From the NCBI GenBank assembly GCA_019115605.1, contig DXDG01000027.1:54897-118896 (forward strand): a DNA stretch of 64,000 nt, in the 5' to 3' direction. Position 1 is the stretch's first letter, and each line of letters begins with the position of its first letter. A model generated the notes under the pieces. That model was not told where the DNA came from. It worked only from the letters and a program-made list of their open reading frames with translations, and ran no database searches. The translations under genes were made by a program, and so were the position numbers. Shown piece by piece: positions 29,050 to 36,417 of this stretch. The stretch is from Candidatus Alistipes faecigallinarum. GTDB lineage: Bacteria > Bacteroidota > Bacteroidia > Bacteroidales > Rikenellaceae.

Positions 29050-30054
29050 ATGTCCCGAACCGCCCTGATATTTTCGCTGCTCACGCTGCTCCTTGCCGTG
29101 CTGTTCGTCGCGGATCTTGCCGTGGGCTCGGTCGCCATCGCTCCCGCAGAGGTGTGGAATGCCCTGACGGGCGGTGCCTGCGATCCCGCGACGCGGGACA
29201 TCATCCTCAAGATCCGCCTGCTGAAGGCCATCACGGCACTCGCCGCAGGCGCGGCACTCGCCGCCAGCGGTCTCGAGATGCAGACCCTCTTCCGCAACCC
29301 GCTGGCCGGTCCCTATGTGCTGGGCGTCAGCTCGGGCGCCTCGCTCGGCGTCGCCCTCTTCCTGCTGGGGGCTCCGCTGCTGGGTATCGGCGGGAGTTCC
29401 TTCCTCCAGTCGCTCGGCATCGTCGGTGCCGCATGGCTCGGCGCCGCCCTCGTACTGGCGGCAATCCTGGCCATCAGCCGCCGCATCAAGGATATCATGG
29501 TCATCTTGATCCTCGGCATGATGTTCGGATCGGGGGTCAGCGCGATCGTCGAGATCCTCCAGTACCTCTCCGACGAGGCCGCGCTCAAGACCTTCGTGAT
29601 CTGGACCATGGGATCGCTCGGCGAAGTGACGGGCGACCGGCTCACGCTGATGCTTCCCGTGCTTCTCGCCGGCTTCGTACTGGCCGTGGCGGTCATCAAA
29701 CCGCTCAACCTGCTGCTGCTCGGCGAGAACTACGCCCGCACGATGGGTCTCAACGTCCAGCGGACCCGCCTGCGGATCTTCCTCTCCACGGTCCTGCTCG
29801 CAGGAACCGTTACGGCCTTCTGCGGTCCCGTGGGCTTCATCGGGCTCGCCGTGCCGCACCTGGCGCGCATGATCTTCGCCTCGGCCGACCACCGGATCCT
29901 CGTCCCGGGATCGATGATGGCGGGAGCCGCGCTGCTGCTCGTCTGCGACCTCGTGTCCAAGAGCCTCGCCCTGCCGATCAACACCATCACGGCCCTGATG
30001 GGCATTCCCGTGGTCATCTACGTCGTAACCCGCAACCGCAACCTTTTCCGATGA
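29050..30054 (+). CDS. FecCD/BtuC-type ABC importer permease
   Basis: Membrane subunit of an iron-siderophore or cobalamin-type ABC importer. The 334-residue protein has about 10 hydrophobic helices and family stretches such as LAASGLEMQTLFRNPLAGPYVLGVSSGA, GPVGFIGLAVPHLAR and INTITALMGIPVVIYVV (given as positions around residues 74-101, 256-270 and 310-326). Its stop overlaps the ATPase start by 4 bp. No substrate-binding protein or TonB-dependent receptor is adjacent, so the substrate (iron chelate, heme or B12) stays open. Confidence 0.93.
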   Translation: MSRTALIFSLLTLLLAVLFVADLAVGSVAIAPAEVWNALTGGACDPATRDIILKIRLLKAITALAAGAALAASGLEMQTLFRNPLAGPYVLGVSSGASLGVALFLLGAPLLGIGGSSFLQSLGIVGAAWLGAALVLAAILAISRRIKDIMVILILGMMFGSGVSAIVEILQYLSDEAALKTFVIWTMGSLGEVTGDRLTLMLPVLLAGFVLAVAVIKPLNLLLLGENYARTMGLNVQRTRLRIFLSTVLLAGTVTAFCGPVGFIGLAVPHLARMIFASADHRILVPGSMMAGAALLLVCDLVSKSLALPINTITALMGIPVVIYVVTRNRNLFR

Positions 30055-30809
30055 GTATCTCGCTCCGACATATCACCCTGGCCTATGGCCGCCGCACGCT
30101 GCTCGAAGAGGTCTGCGCGGAGTTTGCGCCCCGGAGCCTCACGGCCCTGATCGGCCGCAACGGTACCGGAAAGAGCACCCTGCTGCGGGCCATCGCGGGG
30201 CTGAATCCCGCCGCGAAGGGCGACGTATGCCTCTGCGGCCGTCCGCTTGCGGAGCTGGCGCCGCAGCAGCGCGCCGCAACCGTCAGCTTCGTTACGACCG
30301 AACGGGTGCGGATCGCCAACCTCGCCTGCGAGGATGTCGTGGCGCTGGGACGCGCTCCCTACACGAACTGGATCGGGCGGCTGCGTGAGGAGGACCGGCA
30401 GATCGTGCACCGCGCGCTGGAGCAGGTCGGCATGGGCGCCTTCGCCCGCAAGACGATGGACCGCATGTCCGACGGCGAGTGCCAGCGCGTGATGATCGCC
30501 CGGGCCCTGGCGCAGGACACCCCCGTGATCCTGCTCGACGAACCCACGGCCTTCCTCGACCTTCCGAACCGCTACGAACTGGCCATACTGCTGCGCAGAC
30601 TGGCGCACGAGGAGCGCAAATGCATCCTCTTCTCGACGCACGACCTCGATATCGCCCTCTCGCTCTGCGACGCCGTGGCGCTCATCGACACGCCGCAGCT
30701 GCACCTGCTCCCGGCCGACGAGATGGTCCGGAGCGGATGGATCGAACGGCTCTTTGCCGGAGAGAACGCCTGCTTCGACGCGGCGACCCGCACGGTGCGT
30801 CTGCGCTGA
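30051..30809 (+). CDS. FecE/BtuD-type ABC transporter ATP-binding protein
   Basis: ATPase partner of the preceding permease; 252 residues. Walker A is GRNGTGKS, the signature is the variant MSDGECQRVMIARAL (SDGE in place of SGGQ), Walker B is VILLDEPTAFLD, and the switch His is in FSTHDLD. ATG at 30051 overlaps the permease TGA (ATGA), indicating translational coupling. Confidence 0.94.
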   Translation: MSISLRHITLAYGRRTLLEEVCAEFAPRSLTALIGRNGTGKSTLLRAIAGLNPAAKGDVCLCGRPLAELAPQQRAATVSFVTTERVRIANLACEDVVALGRAPYTNWIGRLREEDRQIVHRALEQVGMGAFARKTMDRMSDGECQRVMIARALAQDTPVILLDEPTAFLDLPNRYELAILLRRLAHEERKCILFSTHDLDIALSLCDAVALIDTPQLHLLPADEMVRSGWIERLFAGENACFDAATRTVRLR

Positions 30810-30868
30810 TTGCGCGCAAGATACCCGGGCGGCCCTTTCGGCGAAAAATCAATTTTTTCACCATATTT

Positions 30869-30899
30869 TTTGCACAACTCACTTTTTTGCTTACCTTTG
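30869..30899 (+). promoter_or_regulatory. tRNA-Glu promoter (-33 TTTG, -7 TACCTTTG)
   Basis: TTTG at 30869-30872 and TACCTTTG at 30892-30899, spacing 19 nt, 44 bp before the tRNA. Confidence 0.8.
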
Positions 30900-30943
30900 C
30901 ACCGCTAAAGCGTCTCCCTCCGCGGATTCGCGATAGTGGTAGA

Positions 30944-31015
30944 GGCCCATTCGTCTATCGGTTAGGACGCAAGATTTTCATTCTTGAAAGAGCAGTTCGA
31001 TTCTGCTATGGGCTA
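30944..31015 (+). tRNA. tRNA-Glu (anticodon TTC)
   Basis: Cloverleaf with acceptor GGCCCAT/ATGGGCT, D-arm TCGTCTATCGGTTAGGA, anticodon loop ATTTTCATT and T-arm AGCAGTTCGATTCTGCT. Discriminator A; CCA not encoded. No promoter box is seen between it and rpsT, so rpsT may be co-transcribed with it. Confidence 0.97.
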
Positions 31016-31187
31016 CACGAGGGGTGCCGACGAGCGGCGCACGTTCCGCAAAAAGGGATGGAGGCGAGATCGGAAGGCATCCGACGGGTAATTAATACAA
31101 GGAGCGGGCCCGGAGGCCTATCCGCAGGCAGCCACAGCTGTTTCACCACGACAAACTGAAAAGTAAAAAATAAACTTACAACGAATT

Positions 31188-31439
31188 ATGGCAAACCATA
31201 AGTCTTCGAAGAAACGGATCCGTCAGACGGTGACCAAGCGTGCTCACAACCGCCTGTACCACAAGACGGCGCGCAACGCCGTGAAGGCCCTGCGTGCAAC
31301 GACCGAGAAGAGCGCCGCCGAAGCGCTGCTTCCGAAAGTAACGGCCATGCTCGACAAGCTGGCCAAGCACAACATCATGCACAAGAACAAGGCCGCCAAC
31401 CTCAAGAGCGCCATCCAGCTGCATGTAAACGCCTTGTAG
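31188..31439 (+). CDS. rpsT: 30S ribosomal protein S20
   Basis: Primary 16S rRNA-binding protein of the small subunit. The 83-residue, strongly basic sequence begins MANHKSSKKRIRQT and contains KNKAANLKSAIQLHVNAL at the end, typical of S20. It follows tRNA-Glu by about 170 bp of leader with no internal promoter seen and is closed by a strong terminator. Confidence 0.97.
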   Translation: MANHKSSKKRIRQTVTKRAHNRLYHKTARNAVKALRATTEKSAAEALLPKVTAMLDKLAKHNIMHKNKAANLKSAIQLHVNAL

Positions 31440-31458
31440 GAATTTCCGACGGACACGT

Positions 31459-31492
31459 CAAAAAAAGCTGCTCGAAATCGAGCAGCTTTTTT
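31459..31492. terminator. Bidirectional terminator between rpsT and adk
   Basis: About 14-bp stem (AAAAAAGCTGCTCG with its perfect complement), 4-nt loop, A-run and T-run on the two sides. Confidence 0.92.
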
Positions 31493-31511
31493 GTTGTCGG
31501 GACCCTCCCGT

Positions 31512-32087
31512 TTATTTGAGTCCGTCGATCACGGCGGCAATCCGGTCGAAGACCTCGTCCATCGTGCCGACACCGTTTACCGCGGCATACTTCTGCTGTG
31601 CGGTGTAGTAGTCCGCCACGACGGCCGTCTGCCTGTGGTAAACCGCCAGACGCTCGCGGATCACCTCCTCCGAAGCATCGTCGGCACGGCCCGAATCCTT
31701 GCCGCGCAGCAACAGGCGCTTGACGAGCTCCTCCTCGGGAACATGCAGGTCCACCATGATATCGACCTTCAGCCCCTCCTTCTCCAGGATGCGGTCGAAC
31801 TCCTCGGCCTGCACCGTCGTGCGGGGGAAACCGTCGAAGATGCATCCCTTGGCATCCTTGTGCGCGGCCACGTAGTTGGCAATCATGCCGATCACGATCG
31901 CATCGGGAGCCAGCTTGCCCTCCTTGATGTACTGCTCCATGCTGCGGCCCAGCTCCGTGCCGCGGCGGATCTCGTCGCGGATCACCTCGCCCGTCGAGAC
32001 GTGGTCGATGCCGTAATGCTCCTTCAGACGCTGTGCCTGCGTACCTTTGCCGCAGCCCGGAGCACCGAATAAGACGATGTTTATCAT
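31512..32087 (-). CDS. adk: Adenylate kinase (short form)
   Basis: Interconverts AMP + ATP and 2 ADP. The 191-residue protein has the P-loop GAPGCGKGTQ, the AMP-site stretch FDGFPRT and the LID region LLRGKDSGRADDASEE, which is the short LID lacking the zinc-finger-like insert of long Adk. The ATG at 32087 was chosen because it starts the first beta-strand (MINIVLFGAPG); an upstream in-frame ATG at 32147 would overlap the promoter. Confidence 0.97.
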   Translation of the reverse strand: MINIVLFGAPGCGKGTQAQRLKEHYGIDHVSTGEVIRDEIRRGTELGRSMEQYIKEGKLAPDAIVIGMIANYVAAHKDAKGCIFDGFPRTTVQAEEFDRILEKEGLKVDIMVDLHVPEEELVKRLLLRGKDSGRADDASEEVIRERLAVYHRQTAVVADYYTAQQKYAAVNGVGTMDEVFDRIAAVIDGLK

Positions 32088-32116
32088 TTTCGTATCCGTT
32101 TTTGTGATTGAACGGA

Positions 32117-32124
32117 CAAAATTA
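32117..32124 (-). promoter_or_regulatory. -7 element TAATTTTG for adk
   Basis: TAnnTTTG match on the minus strand, 29 bp before the adk ATG at 32087. Confidence 0.6.
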
Positions 32125-32132
32125 CGCTTATT

Positions 32133-32162
32133 TTTGAGAAACGGCAAAGATTCGTTAGTTTT
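32133..32162 (+). promoter_or_regulatory. thiL promoter (-33 TTTG, -7 TAGTTTTG)
   Basis: TTTG at 32133-32136 and TAGTTTTG at 32155-32162, spacing 18 nt, 17 bp before the thiL ATG. Confidence 0.65.
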
Positions 32163-32179
32163 GTCGAAAATTCGACACC

Positions 32180-33214
32180 ATGGAGTCCAAGAAACGCACC
32201 GAAATCTCCACGCTCGGGCAGTTCGGCCTCATCGAACGCCTCACGCGCGACTTTACACCCCGTAACGACTCGACCCGCCAGGGCGTCGGCGACGACGCAG
32301 CGGTTCTCACGCCGCCGGCCGGCGAGGAGCTGCTCTGCACGACCGACACCCTCTTCGAGGGGGTCGATTTCGACCTCACCTACTTCCCGCTCAAGCACCT
32401 CGGGTACAAGGCCGTAACGGCCGCGTTGAGCGACATCGCCGCCATGAACGCCACCCCCTCGCAGCTGCTCGTCTCGCTGGGCGTCTCGGCCAAGCTGCCC
32501 GTCGAGGCGCTCGACGACCTCTACGAAGGGATCCGTTTCGCCTGCCGGGAGCAGGAGATCGACCTCGTGGGCGGCGACACACGCGCCTCGATGACCGGGC
32601 TGACGATTACCGCAACGGCACTCGGACACGCCCCCCGGGAGCGGATTACCTACCGCCGGGGCGCGAAGCTCCACGATCTGATCTGCATCACGGGCAACCT
32701 CGGGGCCGCCTACATGGGGCTGCGGCTGCTCGAACGCGAGAAGCGCGTGCTGGCCGACGTGGCACAGCCCGAGCCCCAGTTCAAGGGATACGAGTACCTG
32801 CTCGAAAAGTACCTCAAGCCGCGCCCCCGCACCGACATCATCGACCTGCTGGTCCAGGAAAAGATCCAGCCCACGGCGATGATCGACCTCACGGACGGAC
32901 TCGCTAGCGACCTGATGCAGCTCTGCAAGGCTTCGGGCTGCGGCGCCCGCATCTACCTCGAACGCATTCCCATCGCGCGGCAGACCACGGCCCTCGCCGA
33001 AGAGATGCACGCCGACCCCGTCGTGGCCGCGCTGAACGGCGGCGAGGATTACGAGCTGCTCTTCACCGTGCCGCTGGCCCTGCAGGAGCAGGTCATGCGC
33101 CTCGGCGTGGTGGATGTCATCGGACACATTACCGAAGCGTCGAAGGGCTGCTACCTCGTAACGCCCGACGGTGCCGAGATCAAGCTGAAGGCACAGGGAT
33201 TTCCGGAACAATAG
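32180..33214 (+). CDS. thiL: Thiamine-monophosphate kinase
   Basis: Phosphorylates thiamine monophosphate to the cofactor thiamine pyrophosphate. The 344-residue protein belongs to the PurM-like ATPase fold: GVGDDAAVL near residue 37, CTTDTLFEGVDFD, the metal-site VGGDTRAS, and DLTDGLASDL and GGEDYELLF late in the sequence. It is convergent with the next gene, with only 6 bp between the stops. Other thi genes are not in the window. Confidence 0.97.
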   Translation: MESKKRTEISTLGQFGLIERLTRDFTPRNDSTRQGVGDDAAVLTPPAGEELLCTTDTLFEGVDFDLTYFPLKHLGYKAVTAALSDIAAMNATPSQLLVSLGVSAKLPVEALDDLYEGIRFACREQEIDLVGGDTRASMTGLTITATALGHAPRERITYRRGAKLHDLICITGNLGAAYMGLRLLEREKRVLADVAQPEPQFKGYEYLLEKYLKPRPRTDIIDLLVQEKIQPTAMIDLTDGLASDLMQLCKASGCGARIYLERIPIARQTTALAEEMHADPVVAALNGGEDYELLFTVPLALQEQVMRLGVVDVIGHITEASKGCYLVTPDGAEIKLKAQGFPEQ

Positions 33215-33220
33215 ACCCCG

Positions 33221-33826
33221 TCAGCGGCGTCCGCCCCCGAAGACCACCCCGACGGTCATCATGAGATGATTGTTCGCCCGCTCGGTCCACACATAGCCGA
33301 GCGTCAGACGCAGGTGGCTCCAGCACTCCACACCGATGCGGGGCATGGCCCCGAAACGGGAAGACCACTCGGCAGCGTCGCCAACCGGCATGTCGGCCTT
33401 GGGACCGACAAACACGACACCGAGCCCCGCACCGAAGAAACACTCCACGCGCCGGGCCACTGCCATGTTGTAATCGACGACCCCCATCATCCGGAACGAG
33501 TTGTAGAATCTGGCGGTGCAGCTTGCCCGGGGCTCCCGCCAATAGAACGAGCCGAAGAAATGCAGGCCCACGTCAAGCGGCGTGCGCCGCAGGTTGTAAC
33601 GGTATTCGGTGCCGCCGCAGAAGCCCATACACATGTTGGACTGGTCCGCCAGCCGGGTATAGCCGAAGGTCGCGCCCCAGGCCATCTCGGCCTCGAAACG
33701 CCGCACGTTCCGACGCAACTCCGGCGTGGAAACCGCCGTCTCCTCCGGGCCGTTGCCGGGCTCCTGCGCCCACGCCCCGCACCACAGTCCGAGCGCCGCA
33801 AACAGACACAGCCATCCTTTTTTCAT
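33221..33826 (-). CDS. Predicted outer-membrane beta-barrel protein
   Basis: A 201-residue protein with a signal peptide ending near GAWAQ and repeated amphipathic strands (RFEAEMAWGATFGYTRLA, DVGLHFFGSFYW, RVECFFGAGLGVVFVGP, LRLTLGYVWTERANNHLMMTVGVVFGG). This fits an 8-stranded outer-membrane barrel of unknown role. Six cysteines occur in the mature part, somewhat more than expected. No further family could be recognised. Confidence 0.75.
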   Translation of the reverse strand: MKKGWLCLFAALGLWCGAWAQEPGNGPEETAVSTPELRRNVRRFEAEMAWGATFGYTRLADQSNMCMGFCGGTEYRYNLRRTPLDVGLHFFGSFYWREPRASCTARFYNSFRMMGVVDYNMAVARRVECFFGAGLGVVFVGPKADMPVGDAAEWSSRFGAMPRIGVECWSHLRLTLGYVWTERANNHLMMTVGVVFGGGRR

Positions 33827-33850
33827 ACCGCCTGCATTTTACAAACGGAA

Positions 33851-33858
33851 CAAAAATA
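33851..33858 (-). promoter_or_regulatory. -7 element TATTTTTG for the beta-barrel gene
   Basis: TAnnTTTG match on the minus strand, 24 bp before the ATG at 33826. Confidence 0.55.
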
Positions 33859-33930
33859 GAAAAAAAGGCCGAACAGCCACAGGATGAGCGAAAAATCCGG
33901 CGCAAATTTTTCATTTTCCGATTTATTGCC

Positions 33931-33938
33931 TATCTTTG
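33931..33938 (+). promoter_or_regulatory. -7 element TATCTTTG for rpsF-rpsR-rplI
   Basis: Perfect -7 box, 40 bp before rpsF. The leader contains a small foldback (GGTCCC ... GGGATTAACC, about 33941-33961) where an S6:S18 autoregulatory element would sit; I cannot confirm the motif. Confidence 0.7.
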
Positions 33939-33978
33939 CGGTCCCGAAATGGGATTAACCAACTAATTTAAAGGTATC

Positions 33979-34323
33979 ATGAACAATTACGAAACCGTTT
34001 TCATTGTCACGCCGGTCCTCTCGGATGCCCAGGTGCAGGAGGTCGCTGACAAATTCCAGGGTGTCATCACCGAAAACGGCGGTCAGATTGTGAACAAGGA
34101 GTCGTGGGGCCTCAAGAAGCTCGCCTACCCCATTCAGAAGAAGACCACCGGTTTCTACTTCCTCATGGAATTCACGGGTGAGGGCTCGCTCATCAACACG
34201 CTCGAGACGCAGTACCGCCGCGACGAGCGCATCATCCGTTTCTTAACTTTCAAGCAGGACAAGTACGCCGTAGAGTACTCGGAGAAACGTCGTGCAAAAC
34301 TTTCTAACAAGCAGGAGGAGTAA
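33979..34323 (+). CDS. rpsF: 30S ribosomal protein S6
   Basis: Binds 16S rRNA with S18. The 114-residue sequence starts [16 protein letters not shown] and has the S6 core [22 protein letters not shown] and [12 protein letters not shown]. It is first of the conserved rpsF-rpsR-rplI operon; rpsR starts 3 bp after its stop. Confidence 0.98.
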   Translation: MNNYETVFIVTPVLSDAQVQEVADKFQGVITENGGQIVNKESWGLKKLAYPIQKKTTGFYFLMEFTGEGSLINTLETQYRRDERIIRFLTFKQDKYAVEYSEKRRAKLSNKQEE

Positions 34324-34326
34324 ACC

Positions 34327-34605
34327 ATGGCACAGGAGAACAAAGCACAGTCGGAGATCCGTTACCTCAACCCCGTATCGGTAGACGTCAAGAAGAAGAA
34401 GTACTGCCGTTTCAAGAAGCTCGGCATCAAATATGTCGATTACAAGGACGGCGAGTTCCTCAAGAAGTTCCTCAACGAGCAGGGCAAGATTCTGCCCCGC
34501 CGCCTGACGGGAACCTCGCAGAAGTTCCAGAAGAAGGTGGCCCAGGCCGTAAAGCGCGCCCGTCATCTGGCCATTCTGCCCTTCGTAACCGATTGCATGA
34601 AATAA
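34327..34605 (+). CDS. rpsR: 30S ribosomal protein S18
   Basis: Partner of S6 on the small subunit; 92 residues. The core [32 protein letters not shown] and the ending [14 protein letters not shown] are diagnostic. A single cysteine (YCRFKK) remains, so this is probably the non-zinc form. It lies between rpsF and rplI. Confidence 0.98.
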   Translation: MAQENKAQSEIRYLNPVSVDVKKKKYCRFKKLGIKYVDYKDGEFLKKFLNEQGKILPRRLTGTSQKFQKKVAQAVKRARHLAILPFVTDCMK

Positions 34606-34624
34606 TTAACAGGGAGGACAAACC

Positions 34625-35071
34625 ATGGAAGTAATTCTGATCAAAGATATCGAGAATCTGGGCTACGCCAACGACATCGTGAACGTGAAGCCCGGTTACG
34701 CCAACAACTACCTGATCCCGCAGGGCTATGCGAAGGCCGCTACGGCTTCCGCCAAGAAGGTCCTCGCCGAGAACCTCCGCCAGCGCGCTCACAAGGACGC
34801 CAAGATTCTGGCCGATGCCCAGGCTCTGGCCGAGACGATCTCGAACCTGACGCTGTCGCTCGCCGTGAAGGCCGAGGAGGGCAAGCTCTTCGGTACGGTT
34901 ACGGCCAACGACCTCGCCGAGGCCCTCGCCGCCAAAGGCATTACCGTGGATCGCAAGCAGATCTCGGTGGACGCCATCAAGACCGTCGGCGAATACGAGG
35001 CTACGGCCCGCCTGCACAAGGAGGTCAAGGCTACGATCAAGTTCTCGGTAGTCGCTGCCGACGCCGAATAA
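34625..35071 (+). CDS. rplI: 50S ribosomal protein L9
   Basis: Binds 23S rRNA near the L1 stalk. The 148-residue protein has the N-terminal signature MEVILIKDIENLGYANDIVNVKPGYANNYLIP, a linker helix, and a C-terminal domain containing GKLFGTVTANDLAEAL. It ends the operon and is followed by the tandem-repeat region. Confidence 0.98.
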   Translation: MEVILIKDIENLGYANDIVNVKPGYANNYLIPQGYAKAATASAKKVLAENLRQRAHKDAKILADAQALAETISNLTLSLAVKAEEGKLFGTVTANDLAEALAAKGITVDRKQISVDAIKTVGEYEATARLHKEVKATIKFSVVAADAE

Positions 35072-35089
35072 TCCGGGGGGGGCTGGAGT

Positions 35090-35267
35090 CCCGCAGTAAG
35101 AGGGACGGCAAGGTCAAAATCCCGCTGCAAGAGAGACGGCAAGTCAGAGCCTCACGGCAAAAGGGACGGCAAGTTAAAATCCCGCAGCAAAAGGGACGGC
35201 AAGTCAGAACCTCACACCGGGGCCGCAAGTCAGAACCTCGCAGCAAGCACCGGGGGCGCAATCCGAG
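35090..35267 (+). repeat. Degenerate 30-bp tandem repeat, about six units
   Basis: Units start at about 35090, 35121, 35151, 35181, 35211 and 35237; the consensus core is CCCGCAGCAAAAGGGACGGC followed by AAGTCAGAAC. Alternate units end in AAAAT or AGA(A/G)C and start with CCC or CTC, giving a higher-order period of about 60 bp. The last two units are shortened or diverged. There are no unique spacers, so it is not a CRISPR. It lies between rplI and its terminator. Confidence 0.85.
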
Positions 35268-35283
35268 TCCGCAAGCATAAGAG

Positions 35284-35318
35284 AAAAGAGTTTTCCTCAA
35301 AAGGAAAACTCTTTTTTT
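35284..35318. terminator. Bidirectional terminator after rplI and the repeats
   Basis: About 14-bp A/T-flanked stem (AAAAGAGTTTTCCT with complement), CAAA loop, T7 tail. Confidence 0.9.
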
Positions 35319-35332
35319 GTGCCCGGCGCCGA

Positions 35333-36247
35333 TCAATGGGGATTGGCGGCGGGCGGCTCCGTGTGCCGCGGCTGGATGGTATAGGACTTCAGCACCATGC
35401 CCACGCCGAGGAAGATTACCAGCGCGAAAAGCACCGTATCGAGATGCAGCTTGTCGAGTTCCATCCAGACCGACAGGAGAATCGCCAGCACGGGCTGGAG
35501 GTAGGTGTAGATGCTTGACACGGTGGCCGGCACGCTCTTCAAATTGAGCATCAGGTTGGGCAGATAGGTGGGTACCGTCAGCACAAAGAGCGTCGGCAGC
35601 AGCGCATGCTCGGCAATGGCCCGGAAATCGGTCTGCAGGATCGGGCCGATGCCCAGCGGCAGCGCCATGACGGCCGCCACGCAGTAGAGCCAGCGCAGCA
35701 CGGTGAAGATGCTGTACCTGGAGATCAGCCGCTTGAACCACACCATGTAGAACGATGTGGTGCAGGCCGTGAGGAAGACCAGCAGATTTCCCGCCAGCTG
35801 TGAATGGGCATGCGAGGAGGATCCGCCCGTCAGCACCACGGCCACGGCACCCGCCATACCCAGCACCAGTCCCGCGAGTTTCAGCCGCGTGAAGCGGTCC
35901 ATGCCCAGCAGGACGGAGAGAAGCAGCACCAGCAGCGGCACGATCGTGTCGATGATCGACCCGTCGATGGGCGACGTCTTCGAGAGGCCGTACATGAGGA
36001 AGAGTTTGCGCAGCACGCCGATCAGCAGTGCCGCCCCCACGAGTTTGCGAATATCGGCCCGTGCGACCCGCTCGGGCTTCTGCCACAGCAGCGGCACAAG
36101 CGAAAAGAGCGCCGTCACGACAAGCGACGCCGAGATCATCGCCATCGGATGGACATACCGCGGCAGCACGATGTTATAGAACGGAAAGTCCATCGCCCAT
36201 ACCACGTTGCAGACCAGCAGTGCCAAATGGGATTTCCAGTTGTTCAT
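35333..36247 (-). CDS. EamA/DMT-family transporter
   Basis: A 304-residue membrane protein with about 10 hydrophobic helices arranged as two EamA repeats (about 8-140 and 155-290). Typical stretches are NVVWAMDFPFYNIVL and SSIYTYLQPVLAILLSV. Members export amino acids or other metabolites; the substrate is unknown. The ATG at 36247 (MNNWKSHLAL) was chosen over 36292, which would add a hydrophilic extension. Confidence 0.88.
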   Translation of the reverse strand: MNNWKSHLALLVCNVVWAMDFPFYNIVLPRYVHPMAMISASLVVTALFSLVPLLWQKPERVARADIRKLVGAALLIGVLRKLFLMYGLSKTSPIDGSIIDTIVPLLVLLLSVLLGMDRFTRLKLAGLVLGMAGAVAVVLTGGSSSHAHSQLAGNLLVFLTACTTSFYMVWFKRLISRYSIFTVLRWLYCVAAVMALPLGIGPILQTDFRAIAEHALLPTLFVLTVPTYLPNLMLNLKSVPATVSSIYTYLQPVLAILLSVWMELDKLHLDTVLFALVIFLGVGMVLKSYTIQPRHTEPPAANPH

Positions 36248-36360
36248 GCGAGAGCGGTTTCCCGGCAGAGAGGCAAAAACAGTGCCGCACACCCAAAACA
36301 GAGAGCCGCCGAATCACCCGATGCTCCTCCACGCTCACAACCCCGCTCATGCCGGGTACA

Positions 36361-36399
36361 AAAAGAACGAGGGGGCCGACCGATGTCGGCCCCCTCGTC
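36361..36399 (-). terminator. Terminator after rpsA
   Basis: Fourteen-bp perfect stem ACGAGGGGGCCGAC/GTCGGCCCCCTCGT with 4-nt loop, followed on the minus strand by TTCTTTTTG. Confidence 0.9.
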
Positions 36400-36417
36400 T
36401 TCCGTTCCGGAGCAGAA

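Noticed and set aside
31016..31187. A separate small RNA between tRNA-Glu and rpsT.
   Set aside because: No promoter box, terminator or clear stable fold was seen; it is best taken as leader or spacer.
35090..35267. Possible CRISPR array.
   Set aside because: Units are contiguous without unique spacers, are too degenerate, and no cas gene is in the window.
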